The translations under genes and the position numbers were made by a program. This document shows positions 22,128-33,557 of a stretch of 64,000 nt of DNA, in pieces. The stretch is from Marsupella aquatica (taxonomy: Eukaryota > Marchantiophyta). The notes below the pieces were generated by a model that searched no databases, was not told where the DNA came from, and was given only the letters and a program-made list of their open reading frames with translations. Every line of letters begins with the position of its first letter. The stretch's first letter is position 1. The stretch is from positions 2,604,001 to 2,668,000 of the forward strand of contig OZ316891.1 in NCBI GenBank assembly GCA_973895155.1, given 5' to 3'.

Positions 22128-23400
22128 AGAACGAGAAAGAGATTTTACCCTCTTACTGCAGTATGGTTTGCACTTATGGAATGTGCACTTAAGAGAAGCC
22201 GACTCTACATTACACCAGATGGAACGAGATTTCCTAGTCGTGTACGTTTATGCTCATCGTCGATTCCTCGAGAGAGTGTGAAGAAGTCGTCTTCTTCCTC
22301 TCTGCCAAACTCTCTCAGAGATCACCTCTAGTCCTGATCGATCAACCCTCGTCCTCCTCCATCTCCCACCACGAAAAAGCTTGGAGTCCTGATGAATTGT
22401 GGAGTGGCGATTGAAGCCGTGGAGGGAGCAAAACAGATAGACCCATTTGGGCAGTCTCGCGTTGATTTTGCGAAATTCTGTGTTCCCGCGACGGACCTCT
22501 TGAGTGCATCGGGAATGTGATGATCAAGGATTACCGCCTCTTCTCCTTCGCTTCGCAAGGTCCACGAGTTCCCTTTTCGACTGAGAGCAGTGTGGTGGAG
22601 ACCTCTGGGTGTTTGCGTGAAGGGCAATCTAAGCGGCGAGATCGATTTCTGCACTGTCGCTGATTTGCGAAATTCTGCATCCGCTTACTGTTGTCGGATC
22701 GCCTTGTTTTCGTCGGGAATGTCGTGATCGATGGTTACCCCGGTTGCGTCAGGAGGTCTTCGAGGTCTGTGTAGGACTGAGACCCTAATTTCCTGCGCTT
22801 CCTGTGGCATCACATTGTTTGGGCGGGCTTGTGCTCGAAATTGATTTTCTCTTCGTCCTTTAGTCCTTGCTATCGGACGAGAGCTGCATTGTGTTCGTAG
22901 GAGGTGGAGTAGCACAGATTGAAGGACCAGCAATTGAAGAACCAGCGGGAGCCTGCAATTTTCTGATGTAAGCCATGAGTTTCTCCCTCCTGCTACCGTA
23001 CTAAGTCTTTAATGCTGAAAACAATCCAATGTGGAAATTGAGTGCATCCAATTTGGAAATTGAGCACTCGGCCCCGATTCCGACTTGGACGTACTAACCT
23101 TGCTTCTGTTGGCATTGCATTATGAGGAGCAGGCGCTGGAACGCACACAAGGCTGTTCAGTAATGGGAAAATTTTTAGTTCCGCATCGTTGGGTTTCGAA
23201 TTAGCGTTTGCGTAGTGTAGGGTATTCCTCGAGAATGGGATTCTTCGATCGATTTGGATTGGAAGAAATTGTTCCGTGTGGCGCTGTGAATTTGAGACAG
23301 CGCCACCACAAGTGAGGAATGAGGGTGGGGATGCTGCCCTGTCATGTCCACTTGGAAGTGAGCCACGGACTGTGTCGACCAAGGCCTCAGGTGCAGTTCT
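22128..23400 (+). promoter_or_regulatory. Probable promoter and 5' UTR region of the CHIP gene, with an internal duplication
   Basis: No clear gene lies here. Pyrimidine-rich sequence near 22290-22370 resembles a plant leader. A module is repeated about 203 bp apart: a TTTGCGAAATTCTG block near 22466 and 22667, and a TCGGGAATGT..TGATC block near 22509 and 22713. The copies are diverged. A 5' UTR intron is possible, but I could not fix its borders. Confidence 0.4.
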
Positions 23401-26400
23401 ATGACTAACGCAATACATTCCGTGAGATCGAAATTGTCCAAATTGAGGGAAATGTCGAACGGGCCGCTGACCGCTGAGCGTCAGGCCGAGTTGCTGAAGG
23501 ACCGAGGAAACAGTTTATTCAAGAAAGACCGTCTCGGCCCGGCAATTGAAGCCTACACCGAGGTTTGTAGTTGCATCCTACTACATAATTTTTTTCTTCC
23601 ACCCCACCCAATGACGGAGAAGGCGTTTCATGCTATCTCGACTGGATGCTTCTCATTTGCATTTCTCATGGAATAAAATTGCTAGCACAGTGAGGATTCC
23701 GCTGCCGGTGTGGTCATTGGCGGATAATTTTTGCCAGTGTTTCATTTGCTGCCGAGCTCAGCTAACATATGGAACCATACATCCAATTAGGGTCTGTCAA
23801 GTCTAAATTCCCATTTCTACATGAGTCGGAAATTTGTTCTCACTCAAATTAGGAGAACTTCATGCAAACGGTGAGATTCACCTTAACGTGTGTATAGAGT
23901 GTTCAAAAGTTTTCTTAACCTTAGGAGTTCCACGCACTTGTCGTTCTCACTCTTCGCTATCTGTTCTTCTCTCTCCTTGAAGACCATCGAAATTGCGTTA
24001 AAAGTTATATGTTGTGTTCGAGTCTTTTAGACTTCAGTCAGCCTCTAAGATGAAGAAAATGCAAACGATAGTAGCTGATGTGTCTGAACTCCCTTGATCA
24101 TGAGTAGAGCACAATTCCACTCTCACCGAAAACTTTGCGGATGATTTCAGGTCTTATAGAAATGTAAGATGTGTATTGAGAGACAATTTACCACCAAATC
24201 TCGGTTTGAGAAGTGCGAGGGGATATGTTTTTCTCATGATAAGATGCTGCTTGGTCCTTTGGTGTGTATCAGAGATTTGCCTGTTTAAGCTAAGCATGTT
24301 TTGGGGGCTTTTGGGTACAGGCTATAGCATTGTGTCCCCGTATGCCTGTCTACTGGACAAACCGAGCGCTATGTCATCGCAAGAGAAAGTATGCTGGACT
24401 GTCGACACTTTTCTTAGAACACTGCTTCCCGGCTTCATTGCATTCGCTTTTCAATGGCTTTCCATAGTTGAACTCTGTTGATGGAATGGATTCAGCGGGA
24501 AGTGCTTGACCCAAGTTCTTAATATCTCAACGGAAGTCTCAATGACACCGTACCTTATGCTGCCAATAGGACTCAGTTTTCAATTGTACTCACTGGAGAA
24601 ACCTCTGGATTGTTTGTGCAGGGAGTGGAGGCAAGTCGAGTCAGATTGCCGGAAGGCGCTTGAGCTGGACTGTGATTCTGTCAAAGTAGGCTGCTTTCTT
24701 TTTGTTAACGATATGTTTCACCGAGTTCTCGTTTTGAAAATAGATTTAACCGTAAAAACCCTCTATTTCTAGAAAAGCCTGGCCATTCCCTGTCAGTATT
24801 TAGCTCTGTTGATATTAACATTCAGGGCATCTTTGAGAAATCGGTGGATCAACATAGACCTACTTGACTTGCCCTCTGTGAACCCTTTAGCCAAATTTCA
24901 GGGCAAGACTTTTAATAAATTAAGCTGGTTGCAGGCTCATTACATGCTGGGACTCTCATTGATTCAACGTGAACTCCTCGAAGAATCGATTGTGCACCTT
25001 GAAAGGGTTCTTTACCTGTTCCTTACCTTGATCTGTATTTGAACGATATTATTGGAATCCTCGCTGGTGGAAATCTGAAAGGATTCCTGAGAAACGGACA
25101 AATTTTGCGCTTTTTTCGATAAGCTTTGGTTTCATTCCTAACAATTTTTCCCTTCTTTGGCCGTAGGCTTTGGACCTTGGCAGATCGGGAAAGCCGGGGA
25201 ACTACATGGTAGAGGAAATCTGGCAAGAGCTTGCTAAAGCGAAATACATACAGTGGGAACAGCGTACCAAGACTAGACAGCAGGAACAAGAAGAGTTGAG
25301 GTGAGTGTGCTTATGACCTCTCTTGCTTTGGAAGGTGATCAAGTTTGAAGCTAACTTGAAAGGTTCTAGAGTAGATCTCAATTATCCCAGTTTCTTGTCT
25401 GATCAGTAGACCTGATCTCTGAATGCACTGCAGAGAAGTTTGTGAAAATCTTCTTAGAGAAGACCACCAGCGCCGGTTGAATGAAGCTTCGAGCAAAACA
25501 ACATCCTCTAAAGGTGTGGAAATTGATGGCGTTATCCATCTGGATGATGAGGAGACTGTCTCTGGGAGCACAGAAGCTCGAAAAATTGAGCCTGACTCTA
25601 AAATTATTGATGAGCAGTACAGTAGCCGCCTTCAAAGTCTTAACGAAGTATTCAGAAAAGCGGGTGCACACGATCATCCAACTGAGGTGAGTGCACATTA
25701 TATGCATGTTCAAACTTGGTGTGAAGGCTGAATCTCCGTAGATGCAGAGTTTTACTTACTTGGATCCTCAAGCATTTGTCACCAGCACGAAGTCTTAGAA
25801 TCTACCTAGCAAACCAAAATTTCTTCATCAAGCTTTAAACAAGTATTAAACATGTGTTTGGTACTTCCCAGGTTTTCTTCTCACTGCGTTTAGCCATTCG
25901 GCAAACATAACGAGTAGAGCTGAATATGATAGGGTAGGAAGTAGCCTTTTGCTGCTGCTTGAAAGGGACAGGACGCAGATCTACTTTCTTTTCCTCTCTC
26001 CAATCAGAATTATGTATCAAAGAACTACGTCGCAATCTAGGGAGACAACTCTGTCTTTCGTTGAGTGAACTTCTAGAACTTGTTTGGGGGTCATCCTGCA
26101 CGTAGACTTACGTGTTCTTCTTGCTAACTTTTGTTAAAACTTCAGATCCCAGATCATTTGCAGTGCAAGATTACAATGGATATATTTAGAGATCCTGTCG
26201 TAACCCCAAGCGGTATCACCTATGAAAAGGCTGCTCTACTGGAGCATCTAAGGAAGGTAACAAATGTTTAATCAAACTGCTGCCGATTTCGTTGTGCATG
26301 CATTGCGTGGGTTTCAGTATTAAGAGGTTTTGACTCACATCATGACATATTTGTGGAAATTGGCTGTGGTTGACCTACAAATCGTGTCGCTAATCTGCAG

Positions 26401-26523
26401 GTGGGGAAATTTGACCCAATGAATCGAGTTCCGCTGCAACCTGAGCAGATTGTGCCCAACTTGCAACTTAGAGAAGCTTTACAGACTTATCTACACGACC
26501 ATGGATGGGCCTACCAGTCTTAG
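23401..26523 (+). CDS. CHIP: E3 ubiquitin ligase CHIP (TPR plus U-box co-chaperone), 8 exons, intact
   Basis: CHIP binds the C-termini of Hsp70/Hsp90 through TPRs and ubiquitinates chaperone clients through its U-box, in the cytosol and at organelle precursors. Exons: 23401-23562, 24321-24388, 24622-24685, 24935-25006, 25167-25300, 25434-25686, 26146-26256, 26401-26523 (987 nt, 328 residues). TPRs cover roughly residues 28-125 (LLKDRGNSLFKKDRLGPAIE, YWTNRALCHRKRKEW, AHYMLGLSLIQRELLEES). A charged helical linker follows. The U-box is at about 252-325 (IFRDPVVTPSGITYEKAALL ... PNLQLREALQTYL). The Met at 23452 is an equally plausible start (311 residues) and fits the usual short N-terminus better; Arabidopsis CHIP is about 278. 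The extra length lies in an acidic insert (HLDDEETVSGSTE) in exon 6. The donor after exon 4 (GTTCTT) is weak but keeps frame. Confidence 0.93.
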
Positions 26524-28415
26524 GAAATCGTGTGCAACTTGCATTTTTACGTGGCAAATGTTCTTTGTGTCAGAAGCACCTGGCTGTCATGAAGCTTTTT
26601 CACATGCGATGTAAATTCTAGACATCTTTCCTGTTGTTTTCGTTAGTCAGGATGATTGTTGTCGTGAGGTGACTATCAAGGGGGAGAGAGCCCGAACAGA
26701 AGGGCCACCTGAGGATGGGGAATGGAAGCCTTGCAGATTATAAGGCAATTATACAAAGGAGGTGTTGTAGACTCCTTCGGCCAAATCCACATGATAGCCT
26801 CTAGTTGCTGAGGTTGGTATTTTAGAAGTAAAACCGCCTGCCGATGAGCAGATGGGAACATTTTTTCAGCGCACCCTGTGTGCTTGTAAATCATTTAAAC
26901 AGAGAATCCATTCAATTTAGACTCAACTGAAATTCTCGTTCTACCCTGCCTTCGCGATGAGCCATCTCTATGTCCAAATCGATCTCATTTCGGTAATCTG
27001 TTTTGGAAAAATCATTGTAGTAATCATCGTTGCGTTAAATGTGATTCAATTAGAATATATGTCCAAGAATTTGCCTGCAGATTATGCTGCTATCGACTGG
27101 GTGGACTAGCCCACCCAGGCCAAAGAGGCCAAAAAAGACCACTTAAAGTTGTGTAACCTACTGTAGAAATGAAGCTGGTACCCCCGCAGGCAAAGTCTAA
27201 AGGAGGAGGGTCATCCAACTGGAAATTGAGCTAGCATTTTGACTTCCTGTTGTAATTATGAAATTATTCTCTTGTGAGGCTTACCAAGTTCTATGGGAGC
27301 GCCATCTGACTTTGCGCAATTAAAAAGATATATTGGAATGAGCTAACAGATTCTTGGCGTGAGCTAAAGAGAGAAATAATGGATTTAGAATGAAAAGTAG
27401 AAAACTATAATTTCAATAATCGAGTGAATAGTAAACAAATGGAAATGAGCCGAAAAGTAGAAAACTATAATTTCAATAAAGAGTGAATAGTAAAGTAAAC
27501 AAATGAGAGGACAATGAGTGAAAATCCTCACTAATGACATTTTAAATTGAAAAAGAGAAAAGAATCCATAGAAAGAGAATAGTAAAGGAATGACAGGGTA
27601 ATGACTGCAAACATACATTAAACGAGAAAAAATAATCAGAGACTCTAGTTTGATTCTTAACTTACACTCAATTTGCTTGAGCAAATGTGGGTCACTTTAT
27701 TAGCAAAAGCCATCTCAAAACTTTAGAGTACCAATCCAAGTTTTTGTTTTGCATGGACAACATAACTTTAGCAATTCACAAGATTGAAAAAAGTCTACTG
27801 CATGGAGAACGCAACTTCAACAATTTGCAAAGGCTAAAACAATGTAAGTCTATTGGTCAATCTCCTTAACCCTCCTTAACAAGTCACATTTCATTGGAAA
27901 CCAATACTTAAAAGGACGCATCAGATAAAGCTTGAGTGTATTATTAAGTTTATTGATGAGCCAACTTTGCATGACATATTTTGGGCTAGGGCCTCCACAA
28001 AAATATGTAATTTAGTGGTCTTTGCCACATTTCGCTCTACCTAAGCGAGCCTCTGATGGTAGTATGTGTGAATTGTTGGAGTATCAGTTATTTTGATGTC
28101 TCCCCCAAAAACAATTTACACACAAACTCCCAAAGAATTTATTGACGATGAGACAGTGAAGATTGAAAAAAAAACCAAATGTAAGTTGAGCCAACACATC
28201 AAATCTGCCACTTCGCTCACTTGTAACGTATTGTCAGATAGCACTAAGTATTTCAGTAGTCTTCATATCATACCAACTATGATTTAGGTACGAAACTATA
28301 GCTAGAGTACCGTACAAGAGACAGCATACTTGATTACATAGGATTGATACACATACAAGAGAGAACACAATGGGTTATGAACCTCCTAAGTATTAGAAAT
28401 CCTTAGATAAAAATT
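26524..28415. other. CHIP 3' flank and intergenic DNA
   Basis: The CHIP 3' UTR should lie at about 26524-27060. A perfect hairpin CTGGGTGG/CCACCCAG occurs near 27098-27119. A 60-bp tandem duplication starts at 27392 and 27452 (GAAAAGTAGAAAACTATAAT). No gene found. Confidence 0.45.
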
Positions 28416-28419
28416 GTGA

Positions 28420-28740
28420 TCTACTTGAGCACCAACTTCTATGAAATCACTCGATCTAAGTATGGACTTCCAACTTTCTAAGTATAATGACTTGCTGAAC
28501 ATGGGAATCTATCTAGGATTCAGGTTTCTCCATCTCAATATCAACCTGCTTAAGCCTCCTTTATGTTACAAAACATTGTCCATCAAGCTAAACTGATCAG
28601 ATGTGGGCAAGCCAAATGGATCAGTGTGGTGGTCTATTTGAGCATCAACTTCCATGAACCATTTGAGTCGAACCAATCCTAAGTGATGAGTGTATTACAA
28701 AGCATTATCCATCACCGATCAAAGATGGTTCACTACCTAT
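28420..28740. repeat. Scattered copies of the GGTGGTCTATTNAAGC repeat
   Basis: Blocks such as GTGGTCTATTTGAGCATCAA, followed by CCATGAACCATTTGAGTCGA, match the array at 29317-29765 but are isolated and diverged. Confidence 0.5.
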
Positions 28741-28748
28741 CCAAGTCC

Positions 28749-28815
28749 CTTTGGGGGGTCACTATATAGAGAAATATATATCATGTGCAATAGTTTGGGT
28801 TTTTCATGATTCTCT
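28749..28815 (+). mobile_element. Truncated relative of the hAT-like MITE at 14.8 kb
   Basis: It begins CTTTGGGGGGTCACTATAT and continues ATCATGTGCAATAGTTTGGG. This parallels the right end of the 14822-15066 element read in reverse over about 66 bp, at roughly three-quarters identity by eye. No opposite end was found, so it is a decayed or one-ended copy. Confidence 0.65.
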
Positions 28816-28839
28816 TTATGCTAGGCATTTACTCTTGGG

Positions 28840-29170
28840 TTTAGAGTTACGATTGTACTTATAGTTAGGCTAACCTTAGTCCCAACTTTTGTAAGTTAGT
28901 TGAACTATACACTATATACACAAGTGGGTATTCGTCTGTTTGGAGAAACTCAGGTTCATTGTTATGGAACCAGTTGAAAGATAGGAAAAACTTATGTTGC
29001 AGAGATTCAATATAACCAATGCACATAGACTAAAGTAAACTTCTTGTGTGTTTCCATTAACATAACCTCACCTCGGGTGAATCACATATCTCTTTGTTTC
29101 GACTACTTGTTCGTTAGATATCCATGGGCGTGCCGTTGCAAATGTAGTCTTTACTCAACACTTGAATCAT
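28840..29170. repeat. LTR-like fragment related to 57.69-58.05 kb
   Basis: It shares ordered blocks with the distant copy: AGGCTAACCTTAGTC, ACACTATAT, GAACCAGTTGAAAGATA (GAGCTAGTTGAGAGATA in the other), GGTGAATCACATATCTCTTTG (GGTGAACCATATATTTCTTTG in the other) and CCACTTGTGCATTGGAT-like sequence. The GTGAACCAC..TATCTCTTTGTG stretch resembles the 3' part of many plant LTRs. Confidence 0.5.
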
Positions 29171-29316
29171 TCTACAACGCCGATCATAAAATGACACATG
29201 TATTTTTCAATTAGAAAATCACATATTTCCATTGACATCCTACTAAAGTTTTTATTAATTGGTTAAAATAATATTATATTTTGTTGCACTTGATGTGTCC
29301 TTTTTGTGGAAATGAA

Positions 29317-29765
29317 TCTCCCAAGCCAAGTCCATGAATTTGTTGAGCCAAACCAATCAATTGGTGGTCTATGGAAACCTCAACTTTTATGAACTGTTTG
29401 ATTCAAATTGATTGAACATGGTGGTCTATCCAAGTCCATGAACCAGTTTGAGCCAAACTGATGAAACTCGGGGTGGTCTATTCAAGCATCAACTTCGATG
29501 ATTGACCTGTTTGAGTCAAACCAATCAAACAGACTGATCTATCTGATCAAACGTGAGGGTCTATTCAAACTCCTATGAACCACTACTTCAAACCGAGCCA
29601 AACCCATCAATCTTGGTGGTCTATCCAAGTCCACGAATTGTTTGAGCCAAACCGCGCAATTGGTGGTCTACTCAAGCCTCAACTTGTATGACCCGATTGA
29701 GTCAAACCGATCAAACGTACTGGTCTATCCAAGCGTCAAGTTCCATGAACCGTTCCATCCGAGCA
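29317..29765. repeat. Degenerate tandem array of two alternating unit types
   Basis: Unit A reads roughly GGTGGTCTATCCAAGTCCATGAACCGTTTGAGCCAAACCGATCAA. Unit B replaces the middle with CAAGCRTCAACTTCTATGA. About eight units are recognisable, often alternating A and B. Copies differ at many positions, so the array is old. Confidence 0.75.
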
Positions 29766-30022
29766 TCATCGTATGATTGAACCTCGTCCCTGTTACGAAG
29801 CGTTATCCAGCATCGAACCAATTTTACACGAATGAAAGGTCCGCACAACTTTCCATTCATCGCCAATTTACACGAAAGGTCCCCACAAAGAAGTTGCTCC
29901 ATCACCGGAGACGATTCCCAATTCCAGCTGAGTTTGCAGTTCCAATCTTTGCAATACAGGACCTGATTGACTGCTGCTGAGCTTGGAGTGAAGGACTCGT
30001 CCATCGTCGTCCTGAGAACGGT

Positions 30023-30140
30023 ATGATGGCGAAGCTCTTGCCATCGTCGGCAGCAGTAGCAACAGTTGCCGTTGTTGCATCAGCTTGCTCCCAAGAGGTG
30101 CACGATTGCAATGCCTCCGCTGGTCGGTTCGCTTGCCCTG
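30023..30140 (+). CDS. Candidate first exon of the following gene
   Basis: It encodes 39 residues starting MMAKLLPSSAAVATVAVVAS, a hydrophobic leader-like N-terminus. A donor at 30141 (GTCCGT, weak) leaves phase 1. This matches an acceptor CTGCAG ending at 30728 that would open the next exon at 30729. With this exon the gene would encode 204 residues in frame. The join is inference only. Confidence 0.25.
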
Positions 30141-30715
30141 GTCCGTGACCGCTTTCATTCCATGGCTTGTAACCTCGTCAGTTTTGTAAGCTGTCACTTC
30201 CGTAGCAATGTTGGGGTGACGTTTTCTTTGCCATTCCTCTGTTTTTTTTGGGTTTGTTTTGGGTCTTTTTGGTTCTGGGTACTCCTTGTTGGCTCCTCTT
30301 TTGCGGCTCGCTCGAATTTCGAATCTCGATAGGATTGTTGGGATGAGCGGGCTTCGAGAAGTGTGAAATGAGTCATGGAGAAAACGAAATGCAGGTGTGG
30401 GGAGAATGGGCTTTGGAACCAGCATACCTTGTTTGAGGCAGTCGAGGGCGTTGGCGACTCGGATGCCGAGAATTGTATGTCAAGCTTCTGAGAAAGGTAG
30501 GTTTGGTCTGTGCCTTGGGTCTCGCCTCGCCATTTCCTCTGCTTCTTCTGAAACAGACTAGAAACGCGAATTCCAACGATACTAGTCATAATTCATTGAG
30601 AGAAAGATAATGCAGGCGTGACGGGATGAAACTCACCATCAGAGAGGAGTGGCTAAGTGTCCATCTCCGAAGACCACCACCACAGTGGCAGACTTATTGT
30701 GTTCTGAATCTTTGA

Positions 30716-32205
30716 TTGGAGACTGCAGATAAAATACAGGGTGCAAGGAAGAATCAGTTGCAAGCGACAGAGCTATTTGCGGAGTTACTCAAGGCGGACG
30801 ATGTGAGCGCCGCAGCCCAAGAACATGTGGCGGATCTCTCAGAGGACTTCTTCATGATCGCCTCGACATACCTAGACTTGGTAATGGAGCTGATATCCTC
30901 TGCCCATTATCGTCTCGTCCGTCTCTGTGCTTCACTCCCCAGTAGCGTGTCCTCTCCTGTCGATGGGTCTCTGTTTAGTTACCTGAAGCTGTTCTTCTTG
31001 TGATTGTCGATCGTCTGGGACGAACTCCAATTTGCACTGGGATACCTTTTGTGGCCCATCGGCCATATGTCCACGGTTCTGTTTGCCTTCGAAGGACAGA
31101 AAGGATTTGGTGTAATTTGCTGGAGATCAACCCATCCTATCTTGATGGGGTTGGTAAATTGTCACATTAAGTCGCTGGAGGACTGGACTTATTGTGAAAG
31201 CTAACTTCATATATTCACCGTTCCATAACGTTAGGAAGGCCAAGAAGGAAGGTAATGTGGAGGTTGTCACGAAGCTGGAGAACACGTTGAAGACTGCAAT
31301 GTCCGTGAAAGAGGCCACGTTACGACCTGAAATTCGACTTTTAAATCAGGTATGGTGTGAATTTCTGACATGACGCTTATTCCTCATACCCTGAGAATAG
31401 TCCATCCTGGACTGCATGGATACTCTTGATTTGCGACTTCTCTGAATCACTTGTTGAGACGCCTTTGGAAAGGTTTAGCCTCATCTGACATGTTCGAATG
31501 TAAGGTCTCCCCTTTTCTGTAACGTAACTCAGTTAGCTCCCACCAATGAAACACCTTTAACTTCGTTAGTCTTCAAAAATCTTGAATGGAGTATGTGTCT
31601 CACCGACGGAACGAAGTCTCTGCCTCGATGTGTGCCATTTGATCGAGATTGGAAGCAAACTGTTTGCACGCATATGTATTTCTGCCATTACCATTTAATC
31701 TCTCAGCTTTGAATTGCGATCCTTTGTAGCATTTCCCCTTGAAATTGTCAATAATTTTGATTTGGTGATTGGGAAATGTGCAACCCTATTCCTTCCTTGC
31801 TCCTGGTCCACAACCTGTTTCCGTCTGACTCATTATTGTTAAAGATGCTGACACAGAGTGTTTTATTGAACTACTGTGCCTTAAGTTGTTAAATTACAGT
31901 GTCTTTGTCTAATGTACGTGGAATTGTTATAAAGTCTCTGACCAATTGTCGTCGGACTGGCTGTCTACCAGCTCTTACGACAGAAGGATGTCAAGGAGGT
32001 TTCGAACACTATACAGTCAAATTTGGAGTATCTCCAACCAGATAGTTACTTCTTCCAGCTACTTAAACGAATGATTGCTGATGTGGAGAAGCAGACCCAA
32101 AACCCCAATCGACTACAACTCTTGGCTCAACTTCGTCATATTAGTAAGGAGACAAATGAGGTCAAATCGGCAGCAAAGAAAAGTAAGGGTTTTGGAAGTA
32201 GATAA
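30716..32205 (+). CDS. Conserved-looking plant protein of unknown function, 3 exons
   Basis: Exons 30716-30880, 31239-31349 and 31972-32205 join at GT..AG sites into 169 residues without a stop. The product is almost entirely charged helical sequence. Visible blocks are DDVSAAAQEHVADLSEDFF, AKKEGNVEVVTKLE, ATLRPEIRLLNQLL and DSYFFQLLKRMIADVEKQ. The last two resemble motifs I associate with small, unnamed plant proteins, some of them plastid-located, but I cannot name the family. There is no membrane segment in the core. The Met at 30716 may not be the true start: an acceptor at 30727-30728 suggests an upstream exon, and a candidate lies at 30023-30140. The C-terminus is lysine-rich. Confidence 0.6.
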
Positions 32206-32814
32206 GAGGAGGAGCAAGACTAGTCAAGAAATTCTTGAGTGTGAGCAGGCAACACTCGAGCCTTAAAACCAAATGCACGTCCAGATACTGAAAACGTTAG
32301 CGCCATCAGGTAGCAGTACGTTTATTAGACTCTTTGGGCCTGTGATTGCTGAAGTCGCTGTAGAGTGGAGATAGCGTTCCTTTTGCCTTAAAAAGAAAGG
32401 TTGGCCCCTTTCATGGGCAATATTATTGGGAGGACATTTTGTTCTTCAGTTTTATACGTGGTTACCGGTACAACACGGGCTTTTCGCTCCTAAGTGCACC
32501 TGATATAGACTTCGTGTTTACTAGTTGCACTGTGAAGCTCCTGAAGAGCTCTGTCGGACGAGAGCTGAGAAGCCTTTCCTCCTTCAATGTGGGCGCTTGA
32601 ATCTCAGAGAGGCCTAGTGAAAATTACTTGGAGCGACGTTGTGCCTAGAAGAGAAGGAGATCATAAGTTTCAAAGCAACTGCGGGGACAAAGAGAGAACA
32701 AAACTTACTGCCTCCAGTAGCTAAGTAAAACAATATGCGTGGTTGTGTTGTGTAATTTCTCTCTGATGGGTGCTTGAGCAATTACTTAAGGAACCGGAAT
32801 CATCGTATCCATTG
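32206..32814. other. 3' flank of the unknown-function gene
   Basis: Probably 3' UTR followed by intergenic DNA. No further gene or repeat seen. Confidence 0.4.
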
Positions 32815-33183
32815 AAAAGAGGACAGTATTTTTTGCCTTGAAAGTAGAATGCAGACCCATCCAACAGAGGATAGACCTAATACTTTGGAGTATGCACCAC
32901 TGTAGGGTAGCTCACAAGGGGGGGATGATACCCAGTGGACCCAGAGCATGAGGGAGAGATGGTTGAACCAGGGCCCAAAGTAGGGTAGCCAAGGGCCCCA
33001 AAGCGGGATAGGGGCCCCCAAAGAAACCAAGACTCCGACCACTACACCCCAACCACACACACACACACACATACCCTCCACACTCCCTTGCCTGTGGAGG
33101 GGGATTGAACCTGGGACCTCTTGGCTGTAGGCTCATCCCCGAGCCAACTGACCAAAGCCAGCTGGTTTTTAAAAGAGAACAGT
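32815..33183 (-). mobile_element. tRNA-derived SINE with 13-bp target-site duplications
   Basis: Read on the minus strand, the A box TGGTCAGTTGG (33144-33154) and the B box GGTTCAATCCC (33101-33111) are separated by about 32 bp, the tRNA spacing. The body runs to 32828 and contains a short (CA)n tract at about 33053-33071. The flanks AAAAGAGGACAGT (32815-32827) and AAAAGAGAACAGT (33171-33183) differ at one base and are best read as target-site duplications. The element proper is 32828-33170, 343 bp. It would be transcribed by pol III and moved by a LINE. Confidence 0.8.
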
Positions 33184-33285
33184 TGTAAGAAAAGGAAACC
33201 AAGAAATATCTTTATTTCAAAACTCTTTGAGAGTAGAACCTTCCAAATGTGACTGTTTTCTATGCATTGTTTTGTAAGTAGTATA

Positions 33286-33557
33286 TCTTCTAACTATATG
33301 CTGCAGTTATCATGACTTGTTTGCAACTCTTGGCAGTTACTAAATTTAATGCCCTTTGAAATTTCTCTCCTTGTAAGTTTTGGTACTTTATGGAGAAGAA
33401 TGCACACGCCAGACTTGGATGTCTTCTAGCTATATGCTGCAGTTATCATGACTTGTTTGCAACTCTTGGCAGTTACTAAATTTAATGCCCTTTGAAATTT
33501 CTCTCATTGTAAGTTTTGGTACTTTATGGAGAAGAATGCACACGCCAGACTTGGATG
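33286..33557. repeat. Near-identical 136-bp tandem duplication
   Basis: Copies 33286-33421 and 33422-33557 differ at only about two or three positions (for example CTAACTATA/CTAGCTATA and CTCCTTG/CTCATTG). It is therefore young. Non-coding. Confidence 0.92.

Noticed and set aside
29868-30425. 185-codon minus-strand frame
   Set aside because: Low-complexity, no domain, and antisense to the likely 5' part of the plus-strand gene; treated as chance.
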